Part shown: one piece after another, positions 39,811 to 48,229 of the stretch | Numbering within the stretch: position 1 is the stretch's first letter | Layout: every line of letters begins with the position of its first letter | Assembly: GCA_023436715.1 (NCBI GenBank) | Contig: JAEZIJ010000230.1 | Span: 1-48,229, forward strand | Direction of reading: 5' to 3' | Source: Acidobacteriota bacterium | GTDB lineage: Bacteria > Acidobacteriota > Terriglobia > Bryobacterales > Bryobacteraceae | Length of the DNA stretch: 48,229 bases | Program-made: the position numbers and the translations under genes | The notes under the pieces: model-generated | Seen by the model: the letters and a program-made list of their open reading frames with translations, nothing else | What the model was told of the DNA's origin: nothing | Database searches by the model: none

Positions 39811-40604
39811 AGATAGTCGTACATTCGATGCCGGAGCGCCCGGAAGATCAGCATCCCGGCCACGAATACCAATGCGGAGCTGAATACCAGTTTCACCAGC
39901 AACCCCGGCGGCGGCGCTATCCCGTCCAGCAGGATGTTACGGCAGGCTAGCACCAGCGCAGCGACCGGATTGAACTGGTAAATTTCACGAAAGGCTTGCG
40001 GAATCGCGGAAAACGGGTAAAAGATCGGGACCAGCCAGAACAGCACCGTGTTGGAGGATTCGACGACGTAGCGCATGTCGCGCACGTAGACGTCGAGGCT
40101 GGAAAACATGAGCGACAGGCCACAGACGAATACCACTTCGCAGCCCCACACGAATGGCAGCCAAAGCCAGTACCGGTTGGGCGGGAGGCCAGCCAGCAGC
40201 ACCGCGGTCAGGAGCAACCCGATCTGAATCCCGAGGTGCAGGATGTTCGAGAACACCGCGGAGATCGGGACGACCTCCCGCGGGAGCGGAACGCGCTTAA
40301 TGAGGGAGGCGCTCTCGACGAGAGAAACCGTGCCGGACAGCCACGCAACTGTGAAAAAGTTGTAAGGAACGAGGCCGCACAGGACAAACACAGCGAAGTG
40401 GGGGATGGTATTGTTCGGGTAAATTTTGGTAAAGATGAACCACAAAACCCCCATCGTGACCAGGGGATTCAGCAATGACCAGAACACGCCCAGGGACATG
40501 TTCCGGTATCGGATCCGGAAGTCCTTCAGGACCAAGCTCCGGAAAACAAAGAAGTAGTCGCCGCGCCACCGGGGACCACGAAGCTGGCTGGCGGGTGCGT
40601 TCAC
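39807..40604 (-). CDS. wzm-like: ABC-2 type permease, polysaccharide exporter
   Basis: A 265-residue protein with six predicted membrane helices and the Wzm pattern (FKDFRIRYRNMSLGVFWSLL-like start, then YPFSAIPQAF and YQFNPVAAL near the C-terminus). GTG start. It pairs with the adjacent ATPase as an export channel. The pair is transcribed away from clpX and occupies the interval between tig and clpX. Confidence 0.86.
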   Translation of the reverse strand: MNAPASQLRGPRWRGDYFFVFRSLVLKDFRIRYRNMSLGVFWSLLNPLVTMGVLWFIFTKIYPNNTIPHFAVFVLCGLVPYNFFTVAWLSGTVSLVESASLIKRVPLPREVVPISAVFSNILHLGIQIGLLLTAVLLAGLPPNRYWLWLPFVWGCEVVFVCGLSLMFSSLDVYVRDMRYVVESSNTVLFWLVPIFYPFSAIPQAFREIYQFNPVAALVLACRNILLDGIAPPPGLLVKLVFSSALVFVAGMLIFRALRHRMYDYL

Positions 40605-40748
40605 GTGGTAATTAGCGCTCCTTTAACCGTTGCCCGCGACCGGCAGGAATTCGCATTTTACCGCGCGCTCCGGACGGAGAACAACCGCCGCTCGCGCCCT
40701 TCCTGGAGAGTACCAGGTACTACCGAACGCTTAGGGCAAACTTCCTCG

Positions 40749-40777
40749 TTGCCTGCTCGCTCGCTTCTGGAGATAAT
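40749..40777 (+). promoter_or_regulatory. clpX promoter candidate
   Basis: -35 TTGCCT (40749-40754), 17-bp spacer, -10 GATAAT (40772-40777), about 55 bp before the clpX leader end at 40839. The remainder of the 40605-40838 gap should also hold the leftward wzm promoter; no clear boxes are seen there. Confidence 0.5.
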
Positions 40778-40838
40778 AAGAGCAGATCCCGGTACATATG
40801 TGTTTGGCCGATAATCAACGCGTCTCGGGAGCAGCATT

Positions 40839-42107
<1,269 letters not shown>

Positions 42108-42243
42108 GGGGCCACTCGCCAACGAGGCGGGTTTCGATCTGTCCATTCGGTTCAGCTCGGCTTCCTGGGGGCCGAAATGCGATCATTAAACAAGTAAGAT
42201 TCACCAGCGTCAAGACTGGCGCGTCACCACATTGAAAATTAAA

Positions 42244-44661
42244 ATGCTTACATCTAAGGAAAAGCCGGACACAAAGCGTTTGCCGATGATGCCTGTCCGC
42301 GACGTGGTCATCTTCCCTCACATGATGACCCCGTTCGTGGTCGGCCGGGAATCGAGCGTGCGCGCCTTGGAAGAGGCACTGGCCGGGGAGAAAAAGATCT
42401 TCCTGGCGACGCAGCACGACGCGTCCATAGACGAGCCGCGGCCGGAAGAGATCTACAGCGTCGGCACGATCGTCAACATTGTCCAGAGCCTCAAGCTGCC
42501 GGACGGCAACATCAAGGTGCTGGTAGAGGGCGTGGAGCGCGGCAAGGTCGTCTCGGTGAGCGATGAAGAAGGGTTCTTCCGGGCAGTCGTGCGCACGTTC
42601 CACTTCAAAGTGGAGGCGGGGCCTCAACTTGACTCTCTGGTTTCCCGCGTCAGCACGCTGTTTGAGCAGTACATCAAGCTCAGCCAGAACCTGAATTACG
42701 AAACGATGATCGCGGCTATCCGGGTAGACGACCCCGGAAAGCTGGCCGACACGGTCGGCGCCAACCTGCAGCTCACGATCGAGGAGAAGCAGGAACTCCT
42801 GGAGATCTTCGATCCCATCGACCGGCTGACGCGAGTCGCCGAGATGCTCGATATCGAGATCGAGAAGCTGAACGTGGACCGCACGATCCAGGGCCGCGTG
42901 AAGCGCCAGATGGAGAAGGCGCAGAAGGAATACTACCTCAACGAGAAGATCAAGGCGATCCAGAAGGAACTCGGGCGGGGCGAAAAGAGCGAGATCGACG
43001 AGCTGAAGAAGAAGATCGAGAGCGCCGGCATGACCAAGGACGCTTTCGAGAAGGCCATGGCCGAGCTGAAGCGGCTCGAGAACATGCCGCCGATGTCGGC
43101 CGAATCGACCGTTTCGCGGAACTACCTGGAGTGGCTCCTGGCTGTGCCATGGAAGCAGAAGTCCAAGGAAATCCGCGACCTGAAGTTTGCCGAGCAGATC
43201 CTGGAATCGGACCACTACGGGCTGGAGAAGATCAAAGAGCGCATTCTGGAATTCCTGGCCGTGCGCCGGCTGGTGAAGAACCCGAGGGGCTCGATCCTGT
43301 GCTTCGTAGGGGCGCCCGGTGTCGGGAAGACCTCGCTCGGGATGTCCATCGCCAAGGCGACCGGGCGGAAGTTCATCCGGCTGTCGCTCGGCGGCGTCCG
43401 GGACGAGGCGGAAATCCGCGGCCACCGTCGTACCTACATCGGCGCGCTGCCCGGGCAGATTCTGCAAATGATGCGGAAGGCGGGGACCCGGAATCCGGTT
43501 TTCATGTTGGACGAAGTCGACAAGATGTCGATGGATTTCCGCGGCGACCCGTCGGCGGCTCTATTGGAAGTGCTTGATCCGGAACAGAATTATATGTTCA
43601 TGGATCACTACCTGGACGTGGAGTACGACCTCAGCCAGGTTTTCTTCATCGCCACGGCGAACGTGATGCACACGATTCCGCCGGCGCTTCAGGACCGCAT
43701 GGAGGTCATCCGGCTCTCCGGTTACACGGAGGAGGAGAAACTGGAGATCGCGAAGCGGTTCCTGGTGAAGAAGCAGATGGAGCAGACCGGGTTGAACGAG
43801 GAGCAGCTCAAGTTCACCGACGAGGGCCTGCTCAACGTGGTGCAGTTCTATACCAGGGAGGCAGGCGTCCGGAACCTGGAGCGGGAGGTGGGGAACATCT
43901 GCCGCAAGGTAGCCCGGACGGTCGTGAACGCGCAGAGCGGCGAAGAGAAGACGGTGCCGCCGCAGGTGATGGTCGGGCCGGGCAATGTGCCCGAATATCT
44001 TGGGCCTGCAAAGTTTCGCGACCTCGAGGCCGATAAATACAATGAGGTCGGTTCCGCGTTGGGCCTGGCCTGGACGGAAGTGGGCGGGCAGATCCTGACG
44101 TCCGAAGCTACGATCATGGACGGAAAGGGGAAACTGACCACGACCGGGAAACTGGGCGATGTGATGCAGGAATCGGCGCAGGCGGCCATGAGTTACATAC
44201 GGTCGCGGGCGCACCAGCTTGGGCTGCCCAGGGACTTCTACCGGAATCTGGACATCCACGTACACGTGCCGGAGGGCGCGATCCCGAAGGATGGGCCGTC
44301 GGCGGGCATCACGATCGCCACGGCTATCACGAGCGCGCTGACGAAGATCCCTGTGCGATGCGATGTGGCAATGACGGGCGAAATCACGCTGCGCGGGCGG
44401 GTATTGCCGATCGGCGGCCTGAAGGAGAAGTTGCTGGCCGCCCGAAGGCACCGGGTGTTTGAGCTGATCATTCCGAAGGACAACGAGAAGGATCTGCCGG
44501 ACATTCCGGATAACGTGCGCGGCGAGATGAAGCTGCACTTCGTCAATTCGATGGACGAGGTTCTGAAGATCGCGCTGGAGAGTGAGATAACGGCATTGCC
44601 GCTAAGCGCGAGCACGTCCGTGGAGATGGGCACACAGCCGAGCGAAGAGCAATTGCACTGA
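42244..44661 (+). CDS. lon: Lon ATP-dependent protease
   Basis: An 805-residue protein from ATG 42244 (an in-frame TTG at 42232 is less likely). N-terminal substrate-binding LAN domain to ~210, coiled region, Walker A GAPGVGKTS (~358-366), and serine-lysine dyad S in KDGPSAG (~685) with K near ~726 (GGLKEKLLAA). It degrades misfolded and regulatory proteins. It lies 136 bp downstream of clpX, and a hairpin follows it. Confidence 0.96.
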   Translation: MLTSKEKPDTKRLPMMPVRDVVIFPHMMTPFVVGRESSVRALEEALAGEKKIFLATQHDASIDEPRPEEIYSVGTIVNIVQSLKLPDGNIKVLVEGVERGKVVSVSDEEGFFRAVVRTFHFKVEAGPQLDSLVSRVSTLFEQYIKLSQNLNYETMIAAIRVDDPGKLADTVGANLQLTIEEKQELLEIFDPIDRLTRVAEMLDIEIEKLNVDRTIQGRVKRQMEKAQKEYYLNEKIKAIQKELGRGEKSEIDELKKKIESAGMTKDAFEKAMAELKRLENMPPMSAESTVSRNYLEWLLAVPWKQKSKEIRDLKFAEQILESDHYGLEKIKERILEFLAVRRLVKNPRGSILCFVGAPGVGKTSLGMSIAKATGRKFIRLSLGGVRDEAEIRGHRRTYIGALPGQILQMMRKAGTRNPVFMLDEVDKMSMDFRGDPSAALLEVLDPEQNYMFMDHYLDVEYDLSQVFFIATANVMHTIPPALQDRMEVIRLSGYTEEEKLEIAKRFLVKKQMEQTGLNEEQLKFTDEGLLNVVQFYTREAGVRNLEREVGNICRKVARTVVNAQSGEEKTVPPQVMVGPGNVPEYLGPAKFRDLEADKYNEVGSALGLAWTEVGGQILTSEATIMDGKGKLTTTGKLGDVMQESAQAAMSYIRSRAHQLGLPRDFYRNLDIHVHVPEGAIPKDGPSAGITIATAITSALTKIPVRCDVAMTGEITLRGRVLPIGGLKEKLLAARRHRVFELIIPKDNEKDLPDIPDNVRGEMKLHFVNSMDEVLKIALESEITALPLSASTSVEMGTQPSEEQLH

Positions 44662-44678
44662 CAAAAGGATCGTAGACC

Positions 44679-44724
44679 GTAGACCGTGGATCGTGGGGAG
44701 CGTTTCCCACGATCCGCGGTTTAC
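44679..44724 (+). terminator. Inverted repeat after lon
   Basis: Arms 44679-44697 and 44706-44724 pair at 17 of 19 positions around an 8-nt loop. It follows the lon stop by about 18 bp and overlaps the upstream side of engB. It could end lon transcription or be a dispersed palindrome. A short T-run is not present. Confidence 0.6.
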
Positions 44725-44739
44725 TCTCCACGTTCTCCT

Positions 44740-45309
44740 ATGGAACCGCGGTATATAATAGGGGCAGCCCGCCAGGAGCAGTTTCCCACTGAAGAATCGC
44801 CGGAGATTGCGTTCCTGGGCAGAAGCAATGTCGGCAAGTCCAGCCTGCTGAACCGCCTGCTCAATTCGAAAGGACTGGCCAGGACCAGCAGCAAGCCGGG
44901 CTGCACGCAGTTGATTCATTTCTACGGCGCCGCCGACGGGCTCCGCTTCGTCGACTTACCGGGATACGGCTATGCCCGTGTCCCCCGCAGCGTGGCGGAG
45001 AAATGGAAGGAACTGATCGAAGCCTACCTGCTGGGCCGAAAACGCCTGGCGCTTTCGATCCTGCTGCTCGACGTTCGGCGCGGCTGGATGGAAAAAGATC
45101 TGGAACTCCGAAAGTGGCTGGAGTTCCATAACCGGCGGCATCTTGTTGTCGCCACAAAGACGGACAAACTGAAGCGATCCGAACTACATCGCGGACTGGA
45201 TGCCATCCGGCAGGTGGCGGGCCACGATCCAGTGCCGTTCTCGGCCGTAACGGGCGAGGGAGTGAGGGAGATTTGGCAAGTGATATGGAAAACCCAGAAC
45301 AAACCGTAA
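44740..45309 (+). CDS. engB: EngB/YsxC ribosome-biogenesis GTPase
   Basis: A 189-residue GTPase with G1 GRSNVGKSS, G3 DLPGYGYA, G4 TKTDK and G5 SAVTGEG. It is needed for 50S subunit maturation. No clear ribosome-binding site precedes the ATG. It overlaps rho by 25 bp, so the two are probably co-translated. Confidence 0.93.
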   Translation: MEPRYIIGAARQEQFPTEESPEIAFLGRSNVGKSSLLNRLLNSKGLARTSSKPGCTQLIHFYGAADGLRFVDLPGYGYARVPRSVAEKWKELIEAYLLGRKRLALSILLLDVRRGWMEKDLELRKWLEFHNRRHLVVATKTDKLKRSELHRGLDAIRQVAGHDPVPFSAVTGEGVREIWQVIWKTQNKP

Positions 45310-46691
45310 ACCCGATCCAAGCGCAAGAGGAGAAGCCACAGCAGACGCAGACTGCGCCTCCGGCCGCTCCTCCCCAACCTGGCGCTCGAAAGGGGCGGGG
45401 GCAGGCGCCTGCAAAAAACGGCGCTCCCGCCGCCACTACCACCCTGGATCTGGTCGCGCTCAAGGATATGAGCATTCAGCAGTTGAATCAGATCGCGAAG
45501 GATCTCGGTCTGAGCGGAACCTCCGGACTGCGCAAACAGGAGCTTATCTTCAAGATCCTTCAGGCCCAGGCGGAAAAGAGCGGCTTGATCTTTTCCGAGG
45601 GCGTACTCGAATGCCTGCCGGACGGCTTCGGTTTTCTCCGGGCGCCGGAATACAACTACCTGCCCGGACCCGACGACGTCTACGTTTCGCCCTCCCAAAT
45701 CCGCCGCTTCGACCTGCGAACCGGCGACACCATATCGGGCCAGATCCGGCCGCCAAAAGAGGGTGAGCGGTATTTCGCCCTCATCAAGGTGGACGCGATC
45801 AATTTCGAGCCGCCGGAAGAGTCGCGCAACAAGATCTTCTTCGATAACCTGACGCCGCTCTATCCGAACTTCCGCATCAAGCTCGAGACGATGAAGGACA
45901 ACTTCTCGGGCCGCATCATGGACCTGCTGACTCCGATCGGCAAGGGACAGCGCGGGTTGATCGTGTCGCCGCCCCGGACGGGCAAAACGATGCTGCTTCA
46001 GAGCATCGCGAACTCGATTACGGCGAACCACCCGGAGGTCATCCTGATCGTGCTGCTCATCGACGAGCGGCCGGAAGAGGTGACCGACATGCAGCGGTCG
46101 GTGCGCGGCGAGGTCATCAGCTCGACCTTCGACGAGCCGGCGGCGCGCCACGTCCAGGTGGCCGAGATGGTCATCGAAAAGGCGAAGCGGCTGGTGGAGC
46201 ACAAGCGGGACGTAGTGATTCTGCTCGATTCGATCACCCGGCTCGCGCGCGCCTACAATACCATCGTGCCGCCCTCGGGCAAGGTGCTCTCCGGCGGCGT
46301 GGATTCCAACGCGCTCCAGCGGCCGAAGCGGTTCTTCGGCGCGGCCCGGAACATCGAGGAAGGCGGCTCGCTGACCATCATCGCGACGGCGCTGATCGAT
46401 ACCGGCAGCCGTATGGACGACGTGATTTTCGAAGAATTCAAGGGCACCGGCAACCTGGAAATCCACCTCGACCGCAAGCTGGTGGACAAGCGCGTGTTCC
46501 CGGCCATCGACATCAACAAGAGCGGTACCCGAAAGGAAGAGTTGCTCCAGCCCAAGGAAGAGCTCAACCGGGTATGGGTGCTGCGCAAGGTGTTGTCGCC
46601 GCTTTCGCAGGTAGAGTGCATGGAACTGCTGCAAGATAAGCTCGGAAGGACGCGCAGCAACGCCGAGTTCCTGGCTTCGATGAGCGGTTGA
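45285..46691 (+). CDS. rho: Transcription termination factor Rho
   Basis: A 468-residue protein. Residues ~1-55 are a low-complexity Q/P/A-rich extension; the Rho N-terminal helical domain (~60-100) and cold-shock RNA-binding domain (~100-170) follow. Then come the ATPase core with Walker A SPPRTGKT, Walker B VILLIDERPEE-like ILIVLLIDERPEE, and R-loop/Q-loop text. It unwinds RNA to end transcription. Start placed at ATG 45285; TTG 45273 is possible. Confidence 0.96.
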   Translation: MENPEQTVNPIQAQEEKPQQTQTAPPAAPPQPGARKGRGQAPAKNGAPAATTTLDLVALKDMSIQQLNQIAKDLGLSGTSGLRKQELIFKILQAQAEKSGLIFSEGVLECLPDGFGFLRAPEYNYLPGPDDVYVSPSQIRRFDLRTGDTISGQIRPPKEGERYFALIKVDAINFEPPEESRNKIFFDNLTPLYPNFRIKLETMKDNFSGRIMDLLTPIGKGQRGLIVSPPRTGKTMLLQSIANSITANHPEVILIVLLIDERPEEVTDMQRSVRGEVISSTFDEPAARHVQVAEMVIEKAKRLVEHKRDVVILLDSITRLARAYNTIVPPSGKVLSGGVDSNALQRPKRFFGAARNIEEGGSLTIIATALIDTGSRMDDVIFEEFKGTGNLEIHLDRKLVDKRVFPAIDINKSGTRKEELLQPKEELNRVWVLRKVLSPLSQVECMELLQDKLGRTRSNAEFLASMSG

Positions 46692-46723
46692 TCTTCCAGC
46701 CGTTCAAGACCCGCCTCTCTAGC

Positions 46724-46758
46724 GCGTCCGCCGGGTAGTCAGCCCCGGCGGACGCTTA
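46724..46758 (+). terminator. Bidirectional terminator between rho and the leftward gene
   Basis: GCGTCCGCCGGG (46724-46735) pairs with CCCGGCGGACGC (46744-46755), a 12-bp stem with an 8-nt loop, followed by TTATT. Its right side abuts the leftward gene's stop (46756-46758), so it probably serves both genes. Confidence 0.75.
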
Positions 46759-47469
46759 TTCCCGTCCGATAGCAGCAGCCCGGGCCGCATCTGGCGCTTG
46801 CTCCGGCTCGACGCCGAACAGCGGATATGCGGATGGTTCAAACAGGTTTGCCGATTCAATCTGCGATAGCGGGAAGACGACCGCAAACTCAGACGGATCG
46901 AATCCTTCTTTGTCGTAGACCCTTGTGTAGTCCTGCGTGAGCACCAAGTCGAGACTGTCGGACTTCCGGTAGCCGCTCGCGAGCGGAAGAACACTGACGT
47001 ACTGCTCGCCGCGTCTGAGGCTTGGAGTCTGAATGACAAATCCGATATAGACCTTCTTGCTCTTCAAGGTCACCGAGACCGGCTTCTCTTTGCGAGCCGC
47101 CCGGTGCAACAGCCTGAGATAGCCGTCGTCATCCCGCTCAATGAGGTACCACTGAGCCAATTCCGGAGGGAAGATCAGGTTAGCGGCGACGCCGGCAACG
47201 CTTGCGATCGCCGCGGAAAGAAGCGCTGTACCCAGATAAGGCACAGGGGTCTGGCGGCAGAGTTCTTCAACACCCAGAAAGTCCCATCCCCTGGAATGAA
47301 TGATTGCGGCCAATTTCCACGCCAGCAGGGATATTGGAAGCCCGGTCAGAGCAGACTCGATCAGCAGGCGATACCCGTCCTGGCGTTGCGCACGAAACCG
47401 CGACAGGTAACAGATGTGAAGCAGAATGTACCCGGCCAGGAGGGGAATAAGAACGATACCGGTCGGCAC
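46756..47469 (-). CDS. Membrane protein of unknown function
   Basis: A 237-residue protein with an N-terminal membrane helix (~3-22), two more near ~40-55 and ~80-100, and a soluble beta-rich C-terminal domain (VYIGFVIQTPSLRRGEQYVS). The layout resembles DUF6338-like proteins, but the match is not certain. No neighbour gives it a role. Confidence 0.6.
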   Translation of the reverse strand: MPTGIVLIPLLAGYILLHICYLSRFRAQRQDGYRLLIESALTGLPISLLAWKLAAIIHSRGWDFLGVEELCRQTPVPYLGTALLSAAIASVAGVAANLIFPPELAQWYLIERDDDGYLRLLHRAARKEKPVSVTLKSKKVYIGFVIQTPSLRRGEQYVSVLPLASGYRKSDSLDLVLTQDYTRVYDKEGFDPSEFAVVFPLSQIESANLFEPSAYPLFGVEPEQAPDAARAAAIGRE

Positions 47470-47477
47470 GGGCTACA

Positions 47478-47786
47478 CTAGCTGGCTGGTTCGATTTCTC
47501 TCCGCACTGAGCGGCTCCGGATCGCCCCAGAGGCCCGTTCCCGGAAGGTCGCAACATCCTTCCTGACCGACTCGCTACGCAACAGAGCCGCCGTGTCGAC
47601 GGTTGTGACACCACCCCCTGTTGTTCTGAGGTGTTTGAGCGTTGCCCGAGCGGACCTGAGGTTGCGGAACATACGCAGCCACATCATATCACGCCTTTGC
47701 TCAATTCGATGCGCGAAATCGCCTGGCCGTTGCGTGCATGCCTCGATGTGCCTGTTGCGTTTTGCAATACCTGCGGAGATCCTCAT
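47478..47786 (-). CDS. Small basic protein
   Basis: A 102-residue arginine-rich protein from ATG 47786, with AAGGA before the start. The longer upstream frame to 48122 overlaps the RND adaptor in antisense and looks non-coding. It is 8 bp from the membrane-protein gene and may be co-transcribed with it. Not recognised; coding status moderate. Confidence 0.45.
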   Translation of the reverse strand: MRISAGIAKRNRHIEACTQRPGDFAHRIEQRRDMMWLRMFRNLRSARATLKHLRTTGGGVTTVDTAALLRSESVRKDVATFRERASGAIRSRSVRREIEPAS

Positions 47787-47907
47787 CCTTCTTTCCTTGA
47801 GAGCTAACCTTTTCTGGCGCCAGCGCGTCTTTATTCTTCGAGCAGAGTCAGTTATCCGAAAACCGGCAGGGCCCGCGAGGGCGATGCCGTTGCCCGGAAG
47901 GATCGCG

Positions 47908-48229
47908 ATGCAATCCCAGAGCAGGGGGCCCGAGAGGCCCGAAGAAAACCGCAAGCGTGCTTTGTGGGCGCTACTGCCGACGGCGGCCATAGTGGCGGGC
48001 AGCGTTCTGCTATGGCAGGCCCGGTCCGAGGCGCCCAGCAAGCAAGGAACCAAGGCGCCGGAGATCACGGTGCGGACGGCGACCGTGCGTGCCGGCAGCC
48101 TCGAACGGACGATACGTCTCACGGGAACGACAGCGCCGGAGCGCTTCGCGTCACTACTCTCTCCGCAGTTGCGCGGCAGCCGGCGCGGGCCTGGCGGCCG
48201 CGCGGGAGGGGGGGGGGGGGGGGGATCGA
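47908..48229 (+). CDS. RND efflux periplasmic adaptor (MFP), 5' part
   Basis: 107 codons are present. Residues ~17-40 form an N-terminal membrane anchor (RALWALLPTAAIVAGSVLLW), and ~55-90 match the start of RND membrane-fusion proteins (ITVRTATVRAGSLERTIRLTG). GGAAGG precedes the ATG. The frame then enters a run of glycines coded by a 17-G tract and leaves the window. Such adaptors link inner-membrane pumps to outer-membrane channels. Confidence 0.75.
   Translation, partial: MQSQSRGPERPEENRKRALWALLPTAAIVAGSVLLWQARSEAPSKQGTKAPEITVRTATVRAGSLERTIRLTGTTAPERFASLLSPQLRGSRRGPGGRAGGGGGGGS
48208..48224 (+). repeat. 17-G homopolymer inside the RND adaptor gene
   Basis: Seventeen consecutive G (48208-48224) lie in a polyglycine segment of the adaptor. 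A tract this long is prone to slippage, so it could switch the gene by phase variation. It is also four bases from the end of the supplied sequence, so an assembly artefact is possible. Confidence 0.7.

Noticed and set aside
45024..46634. 536-codon minus-strand frame over engB and rho
   Set aside because: Antisense to two clearly recognised genes; composition typical of a shadow frame.

Overview
The window joins a degraded Mu-type transposable prophage (about 217-31292) to a stretch of ordinary bacterial chromosome (about 31300-48229). The DNA is GC-rich. The chromosomal genes are single-copy housekeeping loci: metK, ahcY, tig, clpX, lon, engB and rho. Gene order, the many GC-rich dispersed hairpins and the glycine-rich RND adaptor at the right edge suggest an Acidobacteriota-like host (Solibacter/Bryobacter type). 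That assignment is inference; no rRNA gene is present.

Prophage left part (217-10142): a leftward lysogeny operon holds an XRE repressor followed by a TM2-type membrane protein. It is divided by a strong divergent promoter/operator from a rightward early operon. The early operon runs: Cro-like HTH, CII/CP76-like regulator, winged-helix protein, KfrA-like coiled-coil DNA-binding protein carrying two palindromic sites, MuA-type DDE transposase, MuB-type AAA+ ATPase, small ORFs, Mu Gam-like nuclease inhibitor, an RMF-like small protein, a GemA-like protein and an excisionase-like HTH protein. Nearly all neighbours overlap by ATGA or similar.

Prophage late part (10348-31292): the packaging and virion genes are siphovirus/HK97-like rather than Mu-like. 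They encode terminase subunits, a portal, gp6-like and gp10-like connectors, a tail tube, tail-assembly chaperones with a textbook -1 frameshift site, a tape measure, a tail-tip protein with a duplicated module, and a second adhesin-like protein. They are followed by a GH24 endolysin with exported or membrane proteins, and by a beta-class DNA methyltransferase at the right end, where Mu keeps mom. The head module is broken. The gene after the portal is truncated and joined out of frame to the last ~125 codons of a capsid-like gene, and a third gene is interrupted by a 34-nt insertion. The element is therefore probably unable to form normal heads, although its early genes look intact.

Chromosomal part: two adjacent CPBP intramembrane proteins (one with a degenerate active site), an aldehyde dehydrogenase, a JAMM peptidase, the SAM-cycle pair metK-ahcY behind a leader containing a hairpin, tig, a leftward wzm/wzt ABC exporter pair sitting where clpP is usually found, then clpX, lon, engB and rho. 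After the rho terminator come two leftward genes and the start of an RND efflux adaptor that leaves the window in a 17-G homopolymer. Several GC-rich inverted-repeat elements lie between genes, and a 10-14 nt tag (TTTCAACGGA[GTGC]) follows three of them.
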